64,000 bases of DNA from Granulicatella adiacens (lineage in GTDB: Bacteria; Bacillota; Bacilli; Lactobacillales; Aerococcaceae), in assembly GCA_018364485.1 (NCBI GenBank), contig JAGZLX010000001.1:1-64000 (forward strand), written 5' to 3'. Below, piece after piece: positions 1 to 8,163 of the stretch. Made by a program: the position numbers and the translations under genes. The notes under the pieces were generated by a model, which did not search any database, was not told where the DNA came from, and saw only the letters and a program-made list of their open reading frames with translations. Positions within the stretch are counted from its first letter, which is position 1; each line of letters opens with the position of its first letter.

Positions 1-97
1 TTCTAATTCTTTTGCAGTATGTTTCTTAACCAACCTAAAAATACCCCCTTTAAAGTAGTTTACTTTTTTAAGTGTCTACTTTAGAGGGAGCATATCA
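1..97 (-). mobile_element. IS3-family-like element end (partial)
   Basis: Read on the minus strand, the segment begins with a TG-tipped end (TGATATGCTCCC) and holds an inverted repeat, AAAGTAGACAC against GTAAACTACTTT. It then runs into a possible open frame from a TTG at 33 down to 1, beginning MVKKHTAKELE, which looks like the start of an IS orfA. Short TG-tipped ends with such an internal hairpin are common in IS150-group IS3 elements. The rest of the element would lie left of the window. The assignment is inferred from end architecture only; no transposase motif is visible. Confidence 0.4.
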
Positions 98-120
98 CTC
101 TCCATTATGGGAGAAAATCG

Positions 121-447
121 ATGATTGATATTGAGAACATGAAATATATAGTTGAACAAGAAATTAAAGAACGTCATTTTGAGAGCTTAAAGTATGTTTT
201 GTTTGATGAAAACAAACGGTTACCATGGGCGTTTCACTTATTCTATAGAGATGGAAAGTTTATGATTAACAGTCGAGATGACAGATCATATGTAATTGGG
301 AATACGGTTGAATTTAACAGTTTTGAGGTAGCCAAGGTGGACTTTATCAACACGTTAGAAAATTATGTTGAAATGAATATACAAGGCAAAGAGTTAGGAT
401 TTACACCAGCTTATCCTTCACCGCTTTGGGATGAGGATGGAAAATGA
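121..447 (+). CDS. Imm59-like immunity protein (tentative)
   Basis: This 108-residue soluble protein has no signal peptide. The spacing of its motifs (Y-x-LFDE near residue 26, a W-A-F-H-L-x-Y segment, DGK near 44, a DDR near 52, then an F-x-x-x-x-V-x-x-x-F helix) recalls Imm59-type immunity proteins of polymorphic toxin systems. I assign it by general pattern, so this is weak. It opens a row of six same-strand small genes directly beside an IS end, which fits a toxin-immunity cassette. It lacks a clear strong Shine-Dalgarno sequence. Confidence 0.4.
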   Translation: MIDIENMKYIVEQEIKERHFESLKYVLFDENKRLPWAFHLFYRDGKFMINSRDDRSYVIGNTVEFNSFEVAKVDFINTLENYVEMNIQGKELGFTPAYPSPLWDEDGK

Positions 448-476
448 TGCAGCCGGGAGGACGTTAAGGGTGAAAA

Positions 477-812
477 ATGATGGATAAAATTCAAAGAGTT
501 AAAACGATTGTTAGAGAATGGCTACTTGAAAATAGCGATGTTCTAAATACGCATGGCGTTCAGACGGAAATGGTTGCGGATAACGAAGACTATTTAAGGA
601 TCATATTGGAAACAGAGGATAGAATGGGAGAAATCGTCGTGGAGGATGCAGGTTTTGCTCCGTATAATTTCTTTAAAATCGAAGTTGCTCAAATCATTGA
701 TGATCGGGCTGAAATCGTAATGGCGTGGTATGACAAGGATACTACAGGCGATGATGCGTATCGGGAGGCCTTGAAAAACGGCGTAGATGCATTGATACAT
801 ATAGGAGAATAG
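477..812 (+). CDS. Hypothetical small acidic protein
   Basis: I do not recognise this 111-residue acidic protein. It has no signal peptide or membrane segment and looks like a compact alpha/beta fold (amphipathic N-terminal helix, then a strand-rich centre around EDYLRIILETED). Two adjacent ATG codons are possible starts, preceded by AAGGGTG. It follows the Imm59-like gene by 29 bp and precedes the next gene by 11 bp, so it is probably co-transcribed. The size, acidity and neighbourhood suit an immunity protein, but that is inference from context. Confidence 0.5.
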   Translation: MMDKIQRVKTIVREWLLENSDVLNTHGVQTEMVADNEDYLRIILETEDRMGEIVVEDAGFAPYNFFKIEVAQIIDDRAEIVMAWYDKDTTGDDAYREALKNGVDALIHIGE

Positions 813-823
813 AGGGAAAAAGG

Positions 824-1237
824 ATGAAGAAGAAACTAGCAATCATAGGGACAGTAGCGTTGTTAGGTGTAGGAGCCGTTGCGCTGAGTAATCAAGAGTG
901 GCGTGCGAACACAATCTTTGCGACCGCAAGAGATAAGCAATTGGCGTGGTTGAAAGAGCATGAGGAAGAGATTGTAGCATGGGTGCATTCAGAGTATCCG
1001 AAAATCGAAACAGTCCAGTTTGATTGGAATACACTAGAAGTAGTCCCTGTAAGCAATGGAGTGTCAATATCCTACTATAATTTGTCTATAAGAGGAAAGT
1101 TTAATAATATTCCTGAAACAAGAATAACGGTTGATTTTCGCTTAAAGGAAGGAAATGATATACCAGATATGAAACATATATTGACCAACAACAAGCCAGG
1201 GATTCTTAAAAACGGGACGTTATATAACTACGAGTGA
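824..1237 (+). CDS. Hypothetical membrane-anchored small protein
   Basis: A 137-residue protein of unknown family. It starts with a lysine cluster and a hydrophobic stretch (about residues 4-22), giving an N-terminal membrane anchor or signal sequence without a lipobox. The remainder is predicted outside the membrane and is rich in W, E and K, with a strand-like C-terminal half. AGGGAAAAAGG precedes the ATG. Its position inside the tandem small-gene cluster suggests a role in the same accessory function; none can be assigned from sequence. Confidence 0.5.
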   Translation: MKKKLAIIGTVALLGVGAVALSNQEWRANTIFATARDKQLAWLKEHEEEIVAWVHSEYPKIETVQFDWNTLEVVPVSNGVSISYYNLSIRGKFNNIPETRITVDFRLKEGNDIPDMKHILTNNKPGILKNGTLYNYE

Positions 1238-1274
1238 GTATACGATTCTCGAATTTCAAAAGAGGAGATTATGT

Positions 1275-1718
1275 ATGGGACGTACGACATTAAAATGGGA
1301 AGATGTAATCCAGTTTGAGGAAGTAAAAGGCTATGGCCAGCAAATTTGGAGAGATGGCGATAAACTTTATTACGTTACTGAAGAAGGAGGAATAGCTCCT
1401 CAGCGGGTGGTTTATGAATTACCGAATGAGTTATTTGCCTTATTAGAGGATGGGGAGAGAACGTTACACGAAATATCTTTTAAGATAAAAAATGATTGTT
1501 GGCCACCGACGGAAGAAGAAAAATTGATTAGCCAAAGAAATTTTATACGAAAGTATCCTACCTCTTTGATTGATTTCCCAGAGAATAGAGAACTGTTTTC
1601 TCAAGAAGAACTTGAAGAATTGATTCCGATTGCGGAGAAGATTCGGATTGAATCGAAAGGGAAATTGCCGTGGAATTATGTATCTCCACTAGAAAAGGAG
1701 AATAATTCAAGAAAATGA
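1275..1718 (+). CDS. Hypothetical protein of the immunity-like cluster
   Basis: A 147-residue soluble, charged protein that I do not recognise. The N-terminal half contains a glycine-rich GYGQQIW patch and a YYVTEEGG turn. The C-terminal half is helical and acidic, with the sequence SQEELEELIP near residue 110. GAGGAG lies 8 bp before the chosen ATG. About 90 bp of AT-rich DNA separates it from the next gene. The function is unknown. Confidence 0.5.
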   Translation: MGRTTLKWEDVIQFEEVKGYGQQIWRDGDKLYYVTEEGGIAPQRVVYELPNELFALLEDGERTLHEISFKIKNDCWPPTEEEKLISQRNFIRKYPTSLIDFPENRELFSQEELEELIPIAEKIRIESKGKLPWNYVSPLEKENNSRK

Positions 1719-1811
1719 GAAGAGTGTATATTTTTAAATAAGAAGTATAGGGGAGCGTCAACTTATTTTTTAGATCAATGTTGTTAATTCCTAATTGAAT
1801 GGAGGAGTACA

Positions 1812-2156
1812 ATGATTAATAATAGTGATTTTGGTGGTTTTATTGTTTCGAACAATATTCTTGAAGGTAAGCCAATTCGATATACTTTTCGTGAACAATC
1901 TTCCATCCCTCCATTGAACGGATGGAATCTATTATCCATTGAAGATGATGAAGAGTATCTTTCAGATGCAGCCAATTTCAAAATTCTAGGAGCTGATTCG
2001 ATTTATGAGATTGCTCCAGTAATGCTTGAGATTTTCGAAGCACCGTATGGGACAGATTTATGTTGGCTATATGAAGAAGGTGTTCATGTTGGCTTTTACG
2101 ATTTAGTCGAAGAGAGAGAAACTACGATAGAAGAAATTTTATCTTCAGCAAAATAA
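1812..2156 (+). CDS. DUF2185/Imm33-like immunity protein
   Basis: A 114-residue protein. The signature NGWNLLSIEDDEEYLSDAAN (residues 36-55) resembles the GW-x-x-x-x-x-DDEEY-x-x-D-x-x-N core of DUF2185, a domain annotated as Imm33-like in toxin-immunity cassettes. The remaining sequence is acidic, ending in an E-rich helix. TGGAGGAG lies 6 bp before the ATG. It is the best-supported immunity-type call in this cluster. Which toxin it would neutralise is unknown, because no toxin gene is within the window. Confidence 0.6.
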   Translation: MINNSDFGGFIVSNNILEGKPIRYTFREQSSIPPLNGWNLLSIEDDEEYLSDAANFKILGADSIYEIAPVMLEIFEAPYGTDLCWLYEEGVHVGFYDLVEERETTIEEILSSAK

Positions 2157-2184
2157 AAAATTTTTATGTTGGAGGGAATTAGAT

Positions 2185-3054
2185 TTGTTTACAGGAGTAA
2201 CGATTTATTTTAATAAAGATCTAGGGTATATTTTTGGGGCCCATTCAAAACAAGAGGGGACGAATGCACCAGTTATTGTGCCACCAGTTTTACGTGTTGA
2301 AAAAGGCTGTACGGATCAAAGAATCATTGAAAGCATTACTGCAGCACTGGAGATTTCTAAGAAAACACCTCTTTACACAGGCGATTTATATGAATTTTGG
2401 ACAGAATTGGGATGCAAGACTTTTAAAGCTTTTAGCAAAAAGTTCACTTCTGTCAAAATCTTTTTACGTGGTGATGTATGTAGAGTGCAAGGGTTGAAGT
2501 TGGCGACCAAAACAGGTGGGTATGTAGCAGATAAAGAGGCTGTATTCGAATGCCCTGTGACAGAACTTCATGCACATCTTTCTGAAATTAAGAGACTGTT
2601 ATCTGTTGAAGAAGTACTGCCGAGTGCGGCACAGTTCTTGACACTTTCTGGAGCAAAGGTGACTTATACGCCACTGTCTGATGAATATAACGATTTAGGA
2701 GATGGCCATACGGATGCGTATCAAATCTTTGCAGATACTCATAATAAAAATAACGTTTTATCATTCATGATTGATAGTGGGTATGCAAGTTTTAGTAAAG
2801 CAGATATCAAGTCGGCGTTTACGAAATATTATGGCGAACTGTTGGAGTTTCGTTTTGAAGAGTTTACAGATCGCATTTACCTCTATAAAATTTCAGCAAA
2901 GACGAGTAATCGGATGATTGTTTCTTATCTTTTTGAAGAGCAAGATGCGTTATTAGAAGTGTTATATCAAATAGAGTTGAACGTATCTCATGAAGAATTC
3001 AGTAGAGTCCAACGAGATTTTGAGCAATTAGTGAGCTCTATCAGAATTAATTAA
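2185..3054 (+). CDS. Hypothetical two-part protein, possibly CdiI/DUF1436-like at the N-terminus
   Basis: A 289-residue protein starting at TTG with GGAGGG 9 bp upstream; there is no better ATG. The first half (about 1-140) has a PVIVPPVLRVEKGCTDQRI segment followed by a helix. This loosely recalls DUF1436-type contact-dependent-inhibition immunity proteins. The second half (about 150-289) is mixed alpha/beta, and I do not recognise it. It could be two fused immunity modules. It is the last gene of the cluster and is followed by a clear terminator. Confidence 0.4.
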   Translation: MFTGVTIYFNKDLGYIFGAHSKQEGTNAPVIVPPVLRVEKGCTDQRIIESITAALEISKKTPLYTGDLYEFWTELGCKTFKAFSKKFTSVKIFLRGDVCRVQGLKLATKTGGYVADKEAVFECPVTELHAHLSEIKRLLSVEEVLPSAAQFLTLSGAKVTYTPLSDEYNDLGDGHTDAYQIFADTHNKNNVLSFMIDSGYASFSKADIKSAFTKYYGELLEFRFEEFTDRIYLYKISAKTSNRMIVSYLFEEQDALLEVLYQIELNVSHEEFSRVQRDFEQLVSSIRIN

Positions 3055-3067
3055 ATAGATTACGCCC

Positions 3068-3108
3068 AAACTCAAGCTGGCAGAATCGCTGTTGGCTTGA
3101 GTTTTTTA
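3068..3108 (+). terminator. Intrinsic terminator of the immunity-like cluster
   Basis: AAACTCAAGC and GCTTGAGTTT form a 10-bp stem followed by a T-run. It separates the accessory cluster from the copper operon. Confidence 0.85.
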
Positions 3109-3135
3109 TTCAAAAAAATTTTTTAAGCTTTCCTG

Positions 3136-3186
3136 TTGACATTTGTAGATTACTGGTGTAAACTAACAATGTAAATTACAAATGTA
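3136..3186 (+). promoter_or_regulatory. copA promoter with cop boxes
   Basis: The -35 TTGACA (3136-3141) and a -10-like TAAACT (3159-3164) are 17 bp apart. A perfect cop box TACAAATGTA (consensus TACANNTGTA, the CopY operator of Lactobacillales) lies at 3177-3186, and a one-mismatch copy GACATTTGTA at 3138-3147 overlaps the -35. Two operators flanking the -10 are typical of CopY repression. No copY gene is present in this operon. Confidence 0.85.
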
Positions 3187-3205
3187 AACGAAAGCGGTGA
3201 AAGTG

Positions 3206-5449
3206 ATGAGCAAACAAAAAGAGTACATTATTGAAGGAATGAGTTGTGCTTCATGTGCCATGACGATCGAGAATGCCGTCAGCAAAATTCCTGGCGTTGA
3301 TAAAGCCAGCGTTAACTTGGCAACCGAGATCATGACTGTTGAAGCAAACGATAGCGTAACCCCTGAAGAAATCGCCAAAGTGGTCGATGGTGTGGGATAC
3401 AGCGCTCGTCCTCGTGGCAAATCAGTGGAAGAAGAACTCGAAGAAAAGAACGAAAAGAAAGAAGCGCACTTAAGAGAAATGAAGCGGAACCTAACCATTT
3501 CAGCGATTTTCACCGTGCCACTTCTCTTTATCGCAATGGCGGATATGGTTGGAATTCCAATGCCAGCCTTTCTAAGCCCAATGCAAAGTCCAGTTAGCTA
3601 CGCGTTGATTCAATTGGCGCTTGTTCTCCCAATTGTCTGGATTGGACGTCGTTTCTTCGTGGATGGATTTAAGGCCTTGTCAAAAGGACATCCGAACATG
3701 GACAGCTTAGTCGCACTTGGCACAAGCGCTGCGTTCCTTTATAGCCTTTACGGAACGTACCACGTATTAGAAGGTCACGCGCATTTTGCGATGAACCTTT
3801 ACTACGAATCAGCCGGCGTTATTTTAACCTTAATCACACTTGGAAAATACTTCGAAGACGTGTCAAAAGGGAAAACATCCATGGCGATTCAAACGCTCGT
3901 AGGACTTGCTCCTAAAATGGCGACTGTTTTACGAGACGGACAAGAAGTAGAAGTTCCTGTAGAAGAAGTGCAAGTGGGCGACCTCATTCGTGTCAAACCG
4001 GGTGAAAAAGTTCCAGTCGATGGCATTGTGACAGAAGGAAACTCAACTGTTGACGAATCGATGTTAACAGGGGAAAGTATTCCAGTATCGAAAGCAGTTG
4101 GCGATGAAGTGATTGGGGCAAGTTTAAACAAGACAGGTTCTTTCATTCTAAAAGCAACAAAAATCGGGAAAGACACAGCCCTTTCTCAAATCATTCAGTT
4201 AGTCGAACAAGCACAAGGATCCAAAGCACCGATTGCCAAACTGGCCGACAAGGTTTCTGGAGTATTCGTTCCAATCGTAATCGTCTTGGCTCTTGTTTCT
4301 GGACTTGCTTGGTATTTCCTTGGACAAGAATCATGGGTATTTGCCCTTACGATTACCATCTCAGTGCTCGTTATCGCCTGCCCATGTGCGTTAGGGCTTG
4401 CGACACCAACTGCTATCATGGTTGGGACTGGTAAAGGGGCCGAAAACGGAATCCTTCTTAAGAGTGGGGAAGCGTTGGAAGAAGCCAACCACGTGAATAT
4501 GGTTGTTTTCGACAAAACAGGAACTATTACAAACGGAACTCCTGTGGTCACAGATGTGGTCACTGCCGATTCTACCGATGCAGATGCCCTCATTCGCCTA
4601 GCTGCCAGCCTTGAAGTAGCGTCCGAACACCCTCTTGGCGAAGCGATTGTTGCCAAAGCCAAAGAACAAGGGGCTGCATTTGATGAAGTGACGAACTTCG
4701 AAGCCATTCCTGGTTTCGGGATTAAAGGTCACGTGGGTGAAACGCTCGTCTTCCTTGGTAATGAAAAATGGATGCGTGAAAATGGTCTTGCCAATGTTGA
4801 GATGAACGACAAAGCCAATCATTTTGCCGAACAAGGAAAAACACCGCTCTATATTGGCTATAACGATGCCGTACAAGGGCTGATTGTTGTAGCGGATACT
4901 GTTAAAGAAAGCAGCGCGCGTGCCATCCAAACCCTACATGAAATGGGCATTCAAGTCGCTATGATGACAGGGGACCACGAACGAACTGCACAAGCGATTG
5001 CTGCTGAAGTGGGGATTGACCGCGTATTTAGTGAAGTTTTACCGCAAGATAAGGCGAATTATGTCTCAAAATTACAAGAAGAAGGCTATATTGTGGCGAT
5101 GGTGGGAGATGGTATCAATGATGCCCCAGCGCTTGCACAAGCACAAGTCGGTATCGCAATCGGTACCGGAACAGACGTAGCCATCGAATCTGCAGACGCC
5201 GTCTTAATGAAGAGCGACTTGATGGATGTACCAGCGATGTTAAAACTTAGCCGTGCAACCATCCGTAATATTAAAGAAAATCTATTTTGGGCATTTGCCT
5301 ACAACGTTATCGGAATTCCATTTGCGATGGGAGTTCTTCACCTATTTGGCGGACCACTCCTCAACCCAATGATTGCCGGAGCCGCAATGAGCTTCAGTTC
5401 CGTATCCGTTGTCCTCAACGCCCTTAGATTAAAACGCTGGAAAGCATAA
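3206..5449 (+). CDS. copA: Copper-exporting P1B-type ATPase CopA
   Basis: Exports Cu(I) across the cytoplasmic membrane using ATP. The protein is about 747 residues. One N-terminal heavy-metal-associated domain carries GMSCASC (Cys 14 and 17), followed by hydrophobic segments and the TGES actuator loop. The CPC metal-binding motif ([10 protein letters not shown]), the phosphorylation site DKTGT and the hinge [11 protein letters not shown] follow in the usual order. I place the start at ATG 3206 because GGTGA sits about 7 bp upstream; a GTG at 3197 is in frame but has a poorer site. It is co-transcribed with copZ (20-bp gap) and presumably derepressed by copper through the cop boxes. Confidence 0.95.
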   Translation: MSKQKEYIIEGMSCASCAMTIENAVSKIPGVDKASVNLATEIMTVEANDSVTPEEIAKVVDGVGYSARPRGKSVEEELEEKNEKKEAHLREMKRNLTISAIFTVPLLFIAMADMVGIPMPAFLSPMQSPVSYALIQLALVLPIVWIGRRFFVDGFKALSKGHPNMDSLVALGTSAAFLYSLYGTYHVLEGHAHFAMNLYYESAGVILTLITLGKYFEDVSKGKTSMAIQTLVGLAPKMATVLRDGQEVEVPVEEVQVGDLIRVKPGEKVPVDGIVTEGNSTVDESMLTGESIPVSKAVGDEVIGASLNKTGSFILKATKIGKDTALSQIIQLVEQAQGSKAPIAKLADKVSGVFVPIVIVLALVSGLAWYFLGQESWVFALTITISVLVIACPCALGLATPTAIMVGTGKGAENGILLKSGEALEEANHVNMVVFDKTGTITNGTPVVTDVVTADSTDADALIRLAASLEVASEHPLGEAIVAKAKEQGAAFDEVTNFEAIPGFGIKGHVGETLVFLGNEKWMRENGLANVEMNDKANHFAEQGKTPLYIGYNDAVQGLIVVADTVKESSARAIQTLHEMGIQVAMMTGDHERTAQAIAAEVGIDRVFSEVLPQDKANYVSKLQEEGYIVAMVGDGINDAPALAQAQVGIAIGTGTDVAIESADAVLMKSDLMDVPAMLKLSRATIRNIKENLFWAFAYNVIGIPFAMGVLHLFGGPLLNPMIAGAAMSFSSVSVVLNALRLKRWKA

Positions 5450-5466
5450 CTATAAAGGAGAGATTT

Positions 5467-5667
5467 ATGATGAAAAAAGAATACAATTTAGAAGGAATCA
5501 CATGCGCAGGATGTGCCAACACAGTGAAAGAACGTTTCTCAAGCGTACCAGGCGTAACAAACGTTGAAGTCAGCTTAGAAAACAAAGTAGCTACAGTCGA
5601 AGGAGACGCAAGCGTCGACGCATTACAAGCATCTCTTGAAGGCACAAAATACAGCATCAAAAAATAA
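5467..5667 (+). CDS. copZ: Copper chaperone CopZ
   Basis: A 66-residue heavy-metal-associated domain protein with the metal-binding motif GITCAGC (Cys 13 and 16), the usual length for CopZ. It shuttles Cu(I) to CopA and, in relatives, to the CopY repressor. AAAGGAG lies 7 bp before the first of two adjacent ATG codons. It follows copA closely and ends in a strong terminator, giving a two-gene copA-copZ operon. Confidence 0.93.
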   Translation: MMKKEYNLEGITCAGCANTVKERFSSVPGVTNVEVSLENKVATVEGDASVDALQASLEGTKYSIKK

Positions 5668-5675
5668 TCAACCCC

Positions 5676-5708
5676 AAAAAGGCCGAGCGATTTCGCCCGG
5701 CCTTTTTT
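5676..5708 (+). terminator. Terminator of copA-copZ
   Basis: AAAAAGGCCG pairs with CGGCCTTTTTT around a short loop; the poly-A and poly-T flanks make it potentially bidirectional. Confidence 0.9.
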
Positions 5709-5734
5709 CTATCTTTCATCCTTCCTCTACAATC

Positions 5735-5780
5735 CATGGTTAGTAGAAGTAAATAAAGTAGAGCGTTGCGAAAAAACACC
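5735..5780 (+). repeat. Extra copy of an outer-arm segment of the structured repeat
   Basis: About 45 bp (CATGGTTAG...AAAGTAGAGCGTTGCGAA...AACACC) are repeated nearly exactly at 5830-5874. The second copy is the outer left arm of the large structured repeat. It looks like a partial tandem duplication of the arm, leaving one unpaired copy. Confidence 0.75.
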
Positions 5781-5840
5781 TAGGATTTTTTTAGCATTTT
5801 CCACTTTGTCCTCTCTTTTTCCTGCCTTTCATGGTTAGAA

Positions 5841-6112
5841 GAAGTAAAAAAAGTAGAGCGTTGCGAACAACACCAATTGTGGTTTCAAAGAATCTTGCGG
5901 ATTCTATAGTAATAGTGATGGGAGTTTGCATTAAAATGAATTAGGGGACGTAGGAATAAAATTCCGTACGTCCCCTTTGAGGCTTTAAAGGCGAGAGACC
6001 TTAGACTCGAGCCGGTGCCTCATCACTATTACTATGAAGATATCCGCAAGGATTTGAAGAAACCACAGCGGTTATCAGGTGTTTCAAGAGCAACGCTCTT
6101 TAACTTATTTAT
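5841..6112 (+). repeat. Structured intergenic repeat, copy A (forward)
   Basis: A long outer stem (AGAGCGTTG...GTGGTTTC paired with GAAACCAC...CAACGCTCT, continuing through TAGTAATAGTGATG and CATCACTATTACTA) encloses two hairpins. The first is AGGGGACGTA with TACGTCCCCT; the second is the family block GAGAC...CTC...CCGGTGC. It fills the space between the convergent copZ and lacD-like genes. It shares architecture with seven other elements in the window. No protein is encoded in it. Confidence 0.85.
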
Positions 6113-6117
6113 TTAAT

Positions 6118-6951
6118 TTATTTTACTTCAACACGATCTAACCATGGAGTTGCAGTTTCATCTAAAACAACATTAAGGTCCTCGATGTTCTTACGTCCTT
6201 GGTTTGCCAACCACGCACGACCAGCTTCTTCCCCTTCAGTCGCAAACACCGCTACAGAATCTTTCCATGTTGCACGACCACATAACACACCATTGAAAGT
6301 AGAACCAGCTTCTTTCGCAAAGCGTAGTGTTTCTTGGAATAATTCAGCAGAAACACCAGCACTTAAGAAGATGAATGGTAGGTCAGTAATTTCAGATTGT
6401 TCTTTGAATAAACGTAATGCTTCTTCGCGAGTATACACAGGTTCAACGCCTTCTTTAGTGAAGCCTTCTACGAAGTTCATGTTTACTGGAACTTCTACTT
6501 TTAATACATCAACATTGTAACGTGGGTCAGAGAAGACTTTCATTGCGTCGTTTACTTTATGAGGTTTTACTTTTGCGTATGCCGCTGATTTCACATCGTC
6601 GTCACTTGCTTCGTAAGAAACGATTTCTAAGAAGAATGGAATATCTTCTGCCACACATTCGCTACCAACACGTTCTACCCATGCATGTTTGATGTCGTTG
6701 ATTGCTGGATCTTCGTCAATATCATAGTATAAAAGAACTTTAACAGCGTCAGCGCCTAATTCTTTAATACGTTTTGCAGACCAGATTGGAAGTAAGTCTG
6801 GTAAGCGGCCGATTTCTGTTGCGTCGTAACCAGTTTTTTCGTAAGAGATTAAAAGTCCGCAGTCTTCGTGGCGTAATTTTGCAGCTGGAAGACCGTATTC
6901 AGGGTCTAAAAGAATTGAAGAAGAGAATTTTGTTAATACTAATTTTGACAT
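6118..6951 (-). CDS. lacD: Tagatose-1,6-bisphosphate aldolase-like protein, N-terminally short
   Basis: LacD cleaves tagatose 1,6-bisphosphate to DHAP and glyceraldehyde 3-phosphate. The body is clearly Lac[17 protein letters not shown] entry at residue 9, [14 protein letters not shown] segment, [25 protein letters not shown] and [11 protein letters not shown]. It has 277 residues, whereas family members have about 325. The missing N-terminus normally carries the conserved A-F-D-Q-R-G strand, whose Asp lies in the active site. AAAGGAG stands before the ATG, and no remnant of the missing part lies between it and the upstream deacetylase. It ends the GalNAc/tagatose operon. Activity is uncertain; a regulatory or degenerate role is possible. 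Confidence 0.8.
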   Translation of the reverse strand: MSKLVLTKFSSSILLDPEYGLPAAKLRHEDCGLLISYEKTGYDATEIGRLPDLLPIWSAKRIKELGADAVKVLLYYDIDEDPAINDIKHAWVERVGSECVAEDIPFFLEIVSYEASDDDVKSAAYAKVKPHKVNDAMKVFSDPRYNVDVLKVEVPVNMNFVEGFTKEGVEPVYTREEALRLFKEQSEITDLPFIFLSAGVSAELFQETLRFAKEAGSTFNGVLCGRATWKDSVAVFATEGEEAGRAWLANQGRKNIEDLNVVLDETATPWLDRVEVK

Positions 6952-6981
6952 AATAACACTCCTTTAGTTGTTTTTATTTTA

Positions 6982-8136
6982 TTAAGCTTCGAAATAAGGC
7001 TTACCGTCTAAGTAAGTCGCTTTGAGTTGTAAATCATCGTCTAATACGATGAAGTCCGCTGCGTACCCTGGGTCGATGCGTCCGCAAACGTCGTCGATAC
7101 CGACTGATTTTGCAGGAACAAGGCTAGCCATTGTAAGAGCTTCGTGTGGAGTCGCAATGCCCCATTTCACAACATTTTGAACCCCTTGGATGAGTTCTAG
7201 GATACTTCCAGCAAGGCTACCGCCGTCCTTCAAGCGAGCCGTACCGTCTTTTACGATAACAGGGAATTCTCCAAGCATCGATTCGCATTCGCCCATACCG
7301 CCCGCACGCATGCAGTCTGTAATAAGGGCTACATGGTCGTGACCGCAACATTTCATGACGATACTTGCGCTCACTGGGTGGACGTGGTGACCGTCACAGA
7401 TGAGTTCGTCGAATACGTTTGGCAATGTGAGTGCCGCGCCGACAACACCTGGTTCGCGGTGATGTAAGCCACGCATTCCGTTGTAAGTGTGAACGAAGAT
7501 ATTCGCACCGGCTTCAACGGCGTTTTTGCAATCTTCGTAAGTGGCATCTGTATGTGCAAGAGCGACATAGATGTCTTTTGTTTTCGCGTGTTTGATGAAA
7601 TCAACAGCACCTTCACGTTCAGGCGCAATCGCGATTTTCTTCACCCAACCGCCAGCGCGTTCTTGCCATTCATCCAAGATTTCAGATTTAGGGTCGCCCA
7701 TGTATTTAGGGTTTTGCGCGCCTTTGTATTTTTCACTAAAGAATGGACCTTCTAGGAAAATCCCTCTGATTTTAGCGCCGCCAAGTGTTGTGGCGTTATC
7801 GCCGACTGTTTGGCAGACATCCGCTAATAATTCGCGAGATGCGGTTAAAGTTGTTGGTAAGTAAGAAGTAACCCCGCATGAAGGAAGTCCTTCTGAAATG
7901 GTACGAAGTGCTTCTACGTCGTTATCCATAACGTCAGCGCCTTTGAATCCGTGAATATGGGTATCCACAAGACCTGGGGCAATTTGATAGTTGCCGTAGT
8001 CGATGACGCTAGCGCCGCTTTCTGGTTTTTCAGTTTGGAAGGCTCCGAAAGTTCCATTATCTAAAATCGGTAAGTACCCTGGACCTTTCACTTCGTCTTC
8101 AAAATAAAATGCTTTGGCATAAATATAAGTTGTCAT
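6982..8136 (-). CDS. N-acetylhexosamine-6-phosphate deacetylase (NagA/AgaA)
   Basis: An amidohydrolase of 384 residues that removes acetate from GlcNAc-6-P or GalNAc-6-P. Metal and active-site signatures include DTHIHGFKGAD, FLEGPF, ALAHTDA, HTYNGM and the catalytic-Asp region LITDCMRAGG. I start it at ATG 8136 rather than an in-frame TTG 18 bp upstream, because AGAG lies about 9 bp before the ATG. The neighbours agaS and lacD suggest GalNAc-6-P as the substrate (AgaA role), but NagA activity cannot be excluded from sequence. Confidence 0.85.
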   Translation of the reverse strand: MTTYIYAKAFYFEDEVKGPGYLPILDNGTFGAFQTEKPESGASVIDYGNYQIAPGLVDTHIHGFKGADVMDNDVEALRTISEGLPSCGVTSYLPTTLTASRELLADVCQTVGDNATTLGGAKIRGIFLEGPFFSEKYKGAQNPKYMGDPKSEILDEWQERAGGWVKKIAIAPEREGAVDFIKHAKTKDIYVALAHTDATYEDCKNAVEAGANIFVHTYNGMRGLHHREPGVVGAALTLPNVFDELICDGHHVHPVSASIVMKCCGHDHVALITDCMRAGGMGECESMLGEFPVIVKDGTARLKDGGSLAGSILELIQGVQNVVKWGIATPHEALTMASLVPAKSVGIDDVCGRIDPGYAADFIVLDDDLQLKATYLDGKPYFEA

Positions 8137-8163
8137 AGGATCATCTCTTTTCAATTAAGTTAT

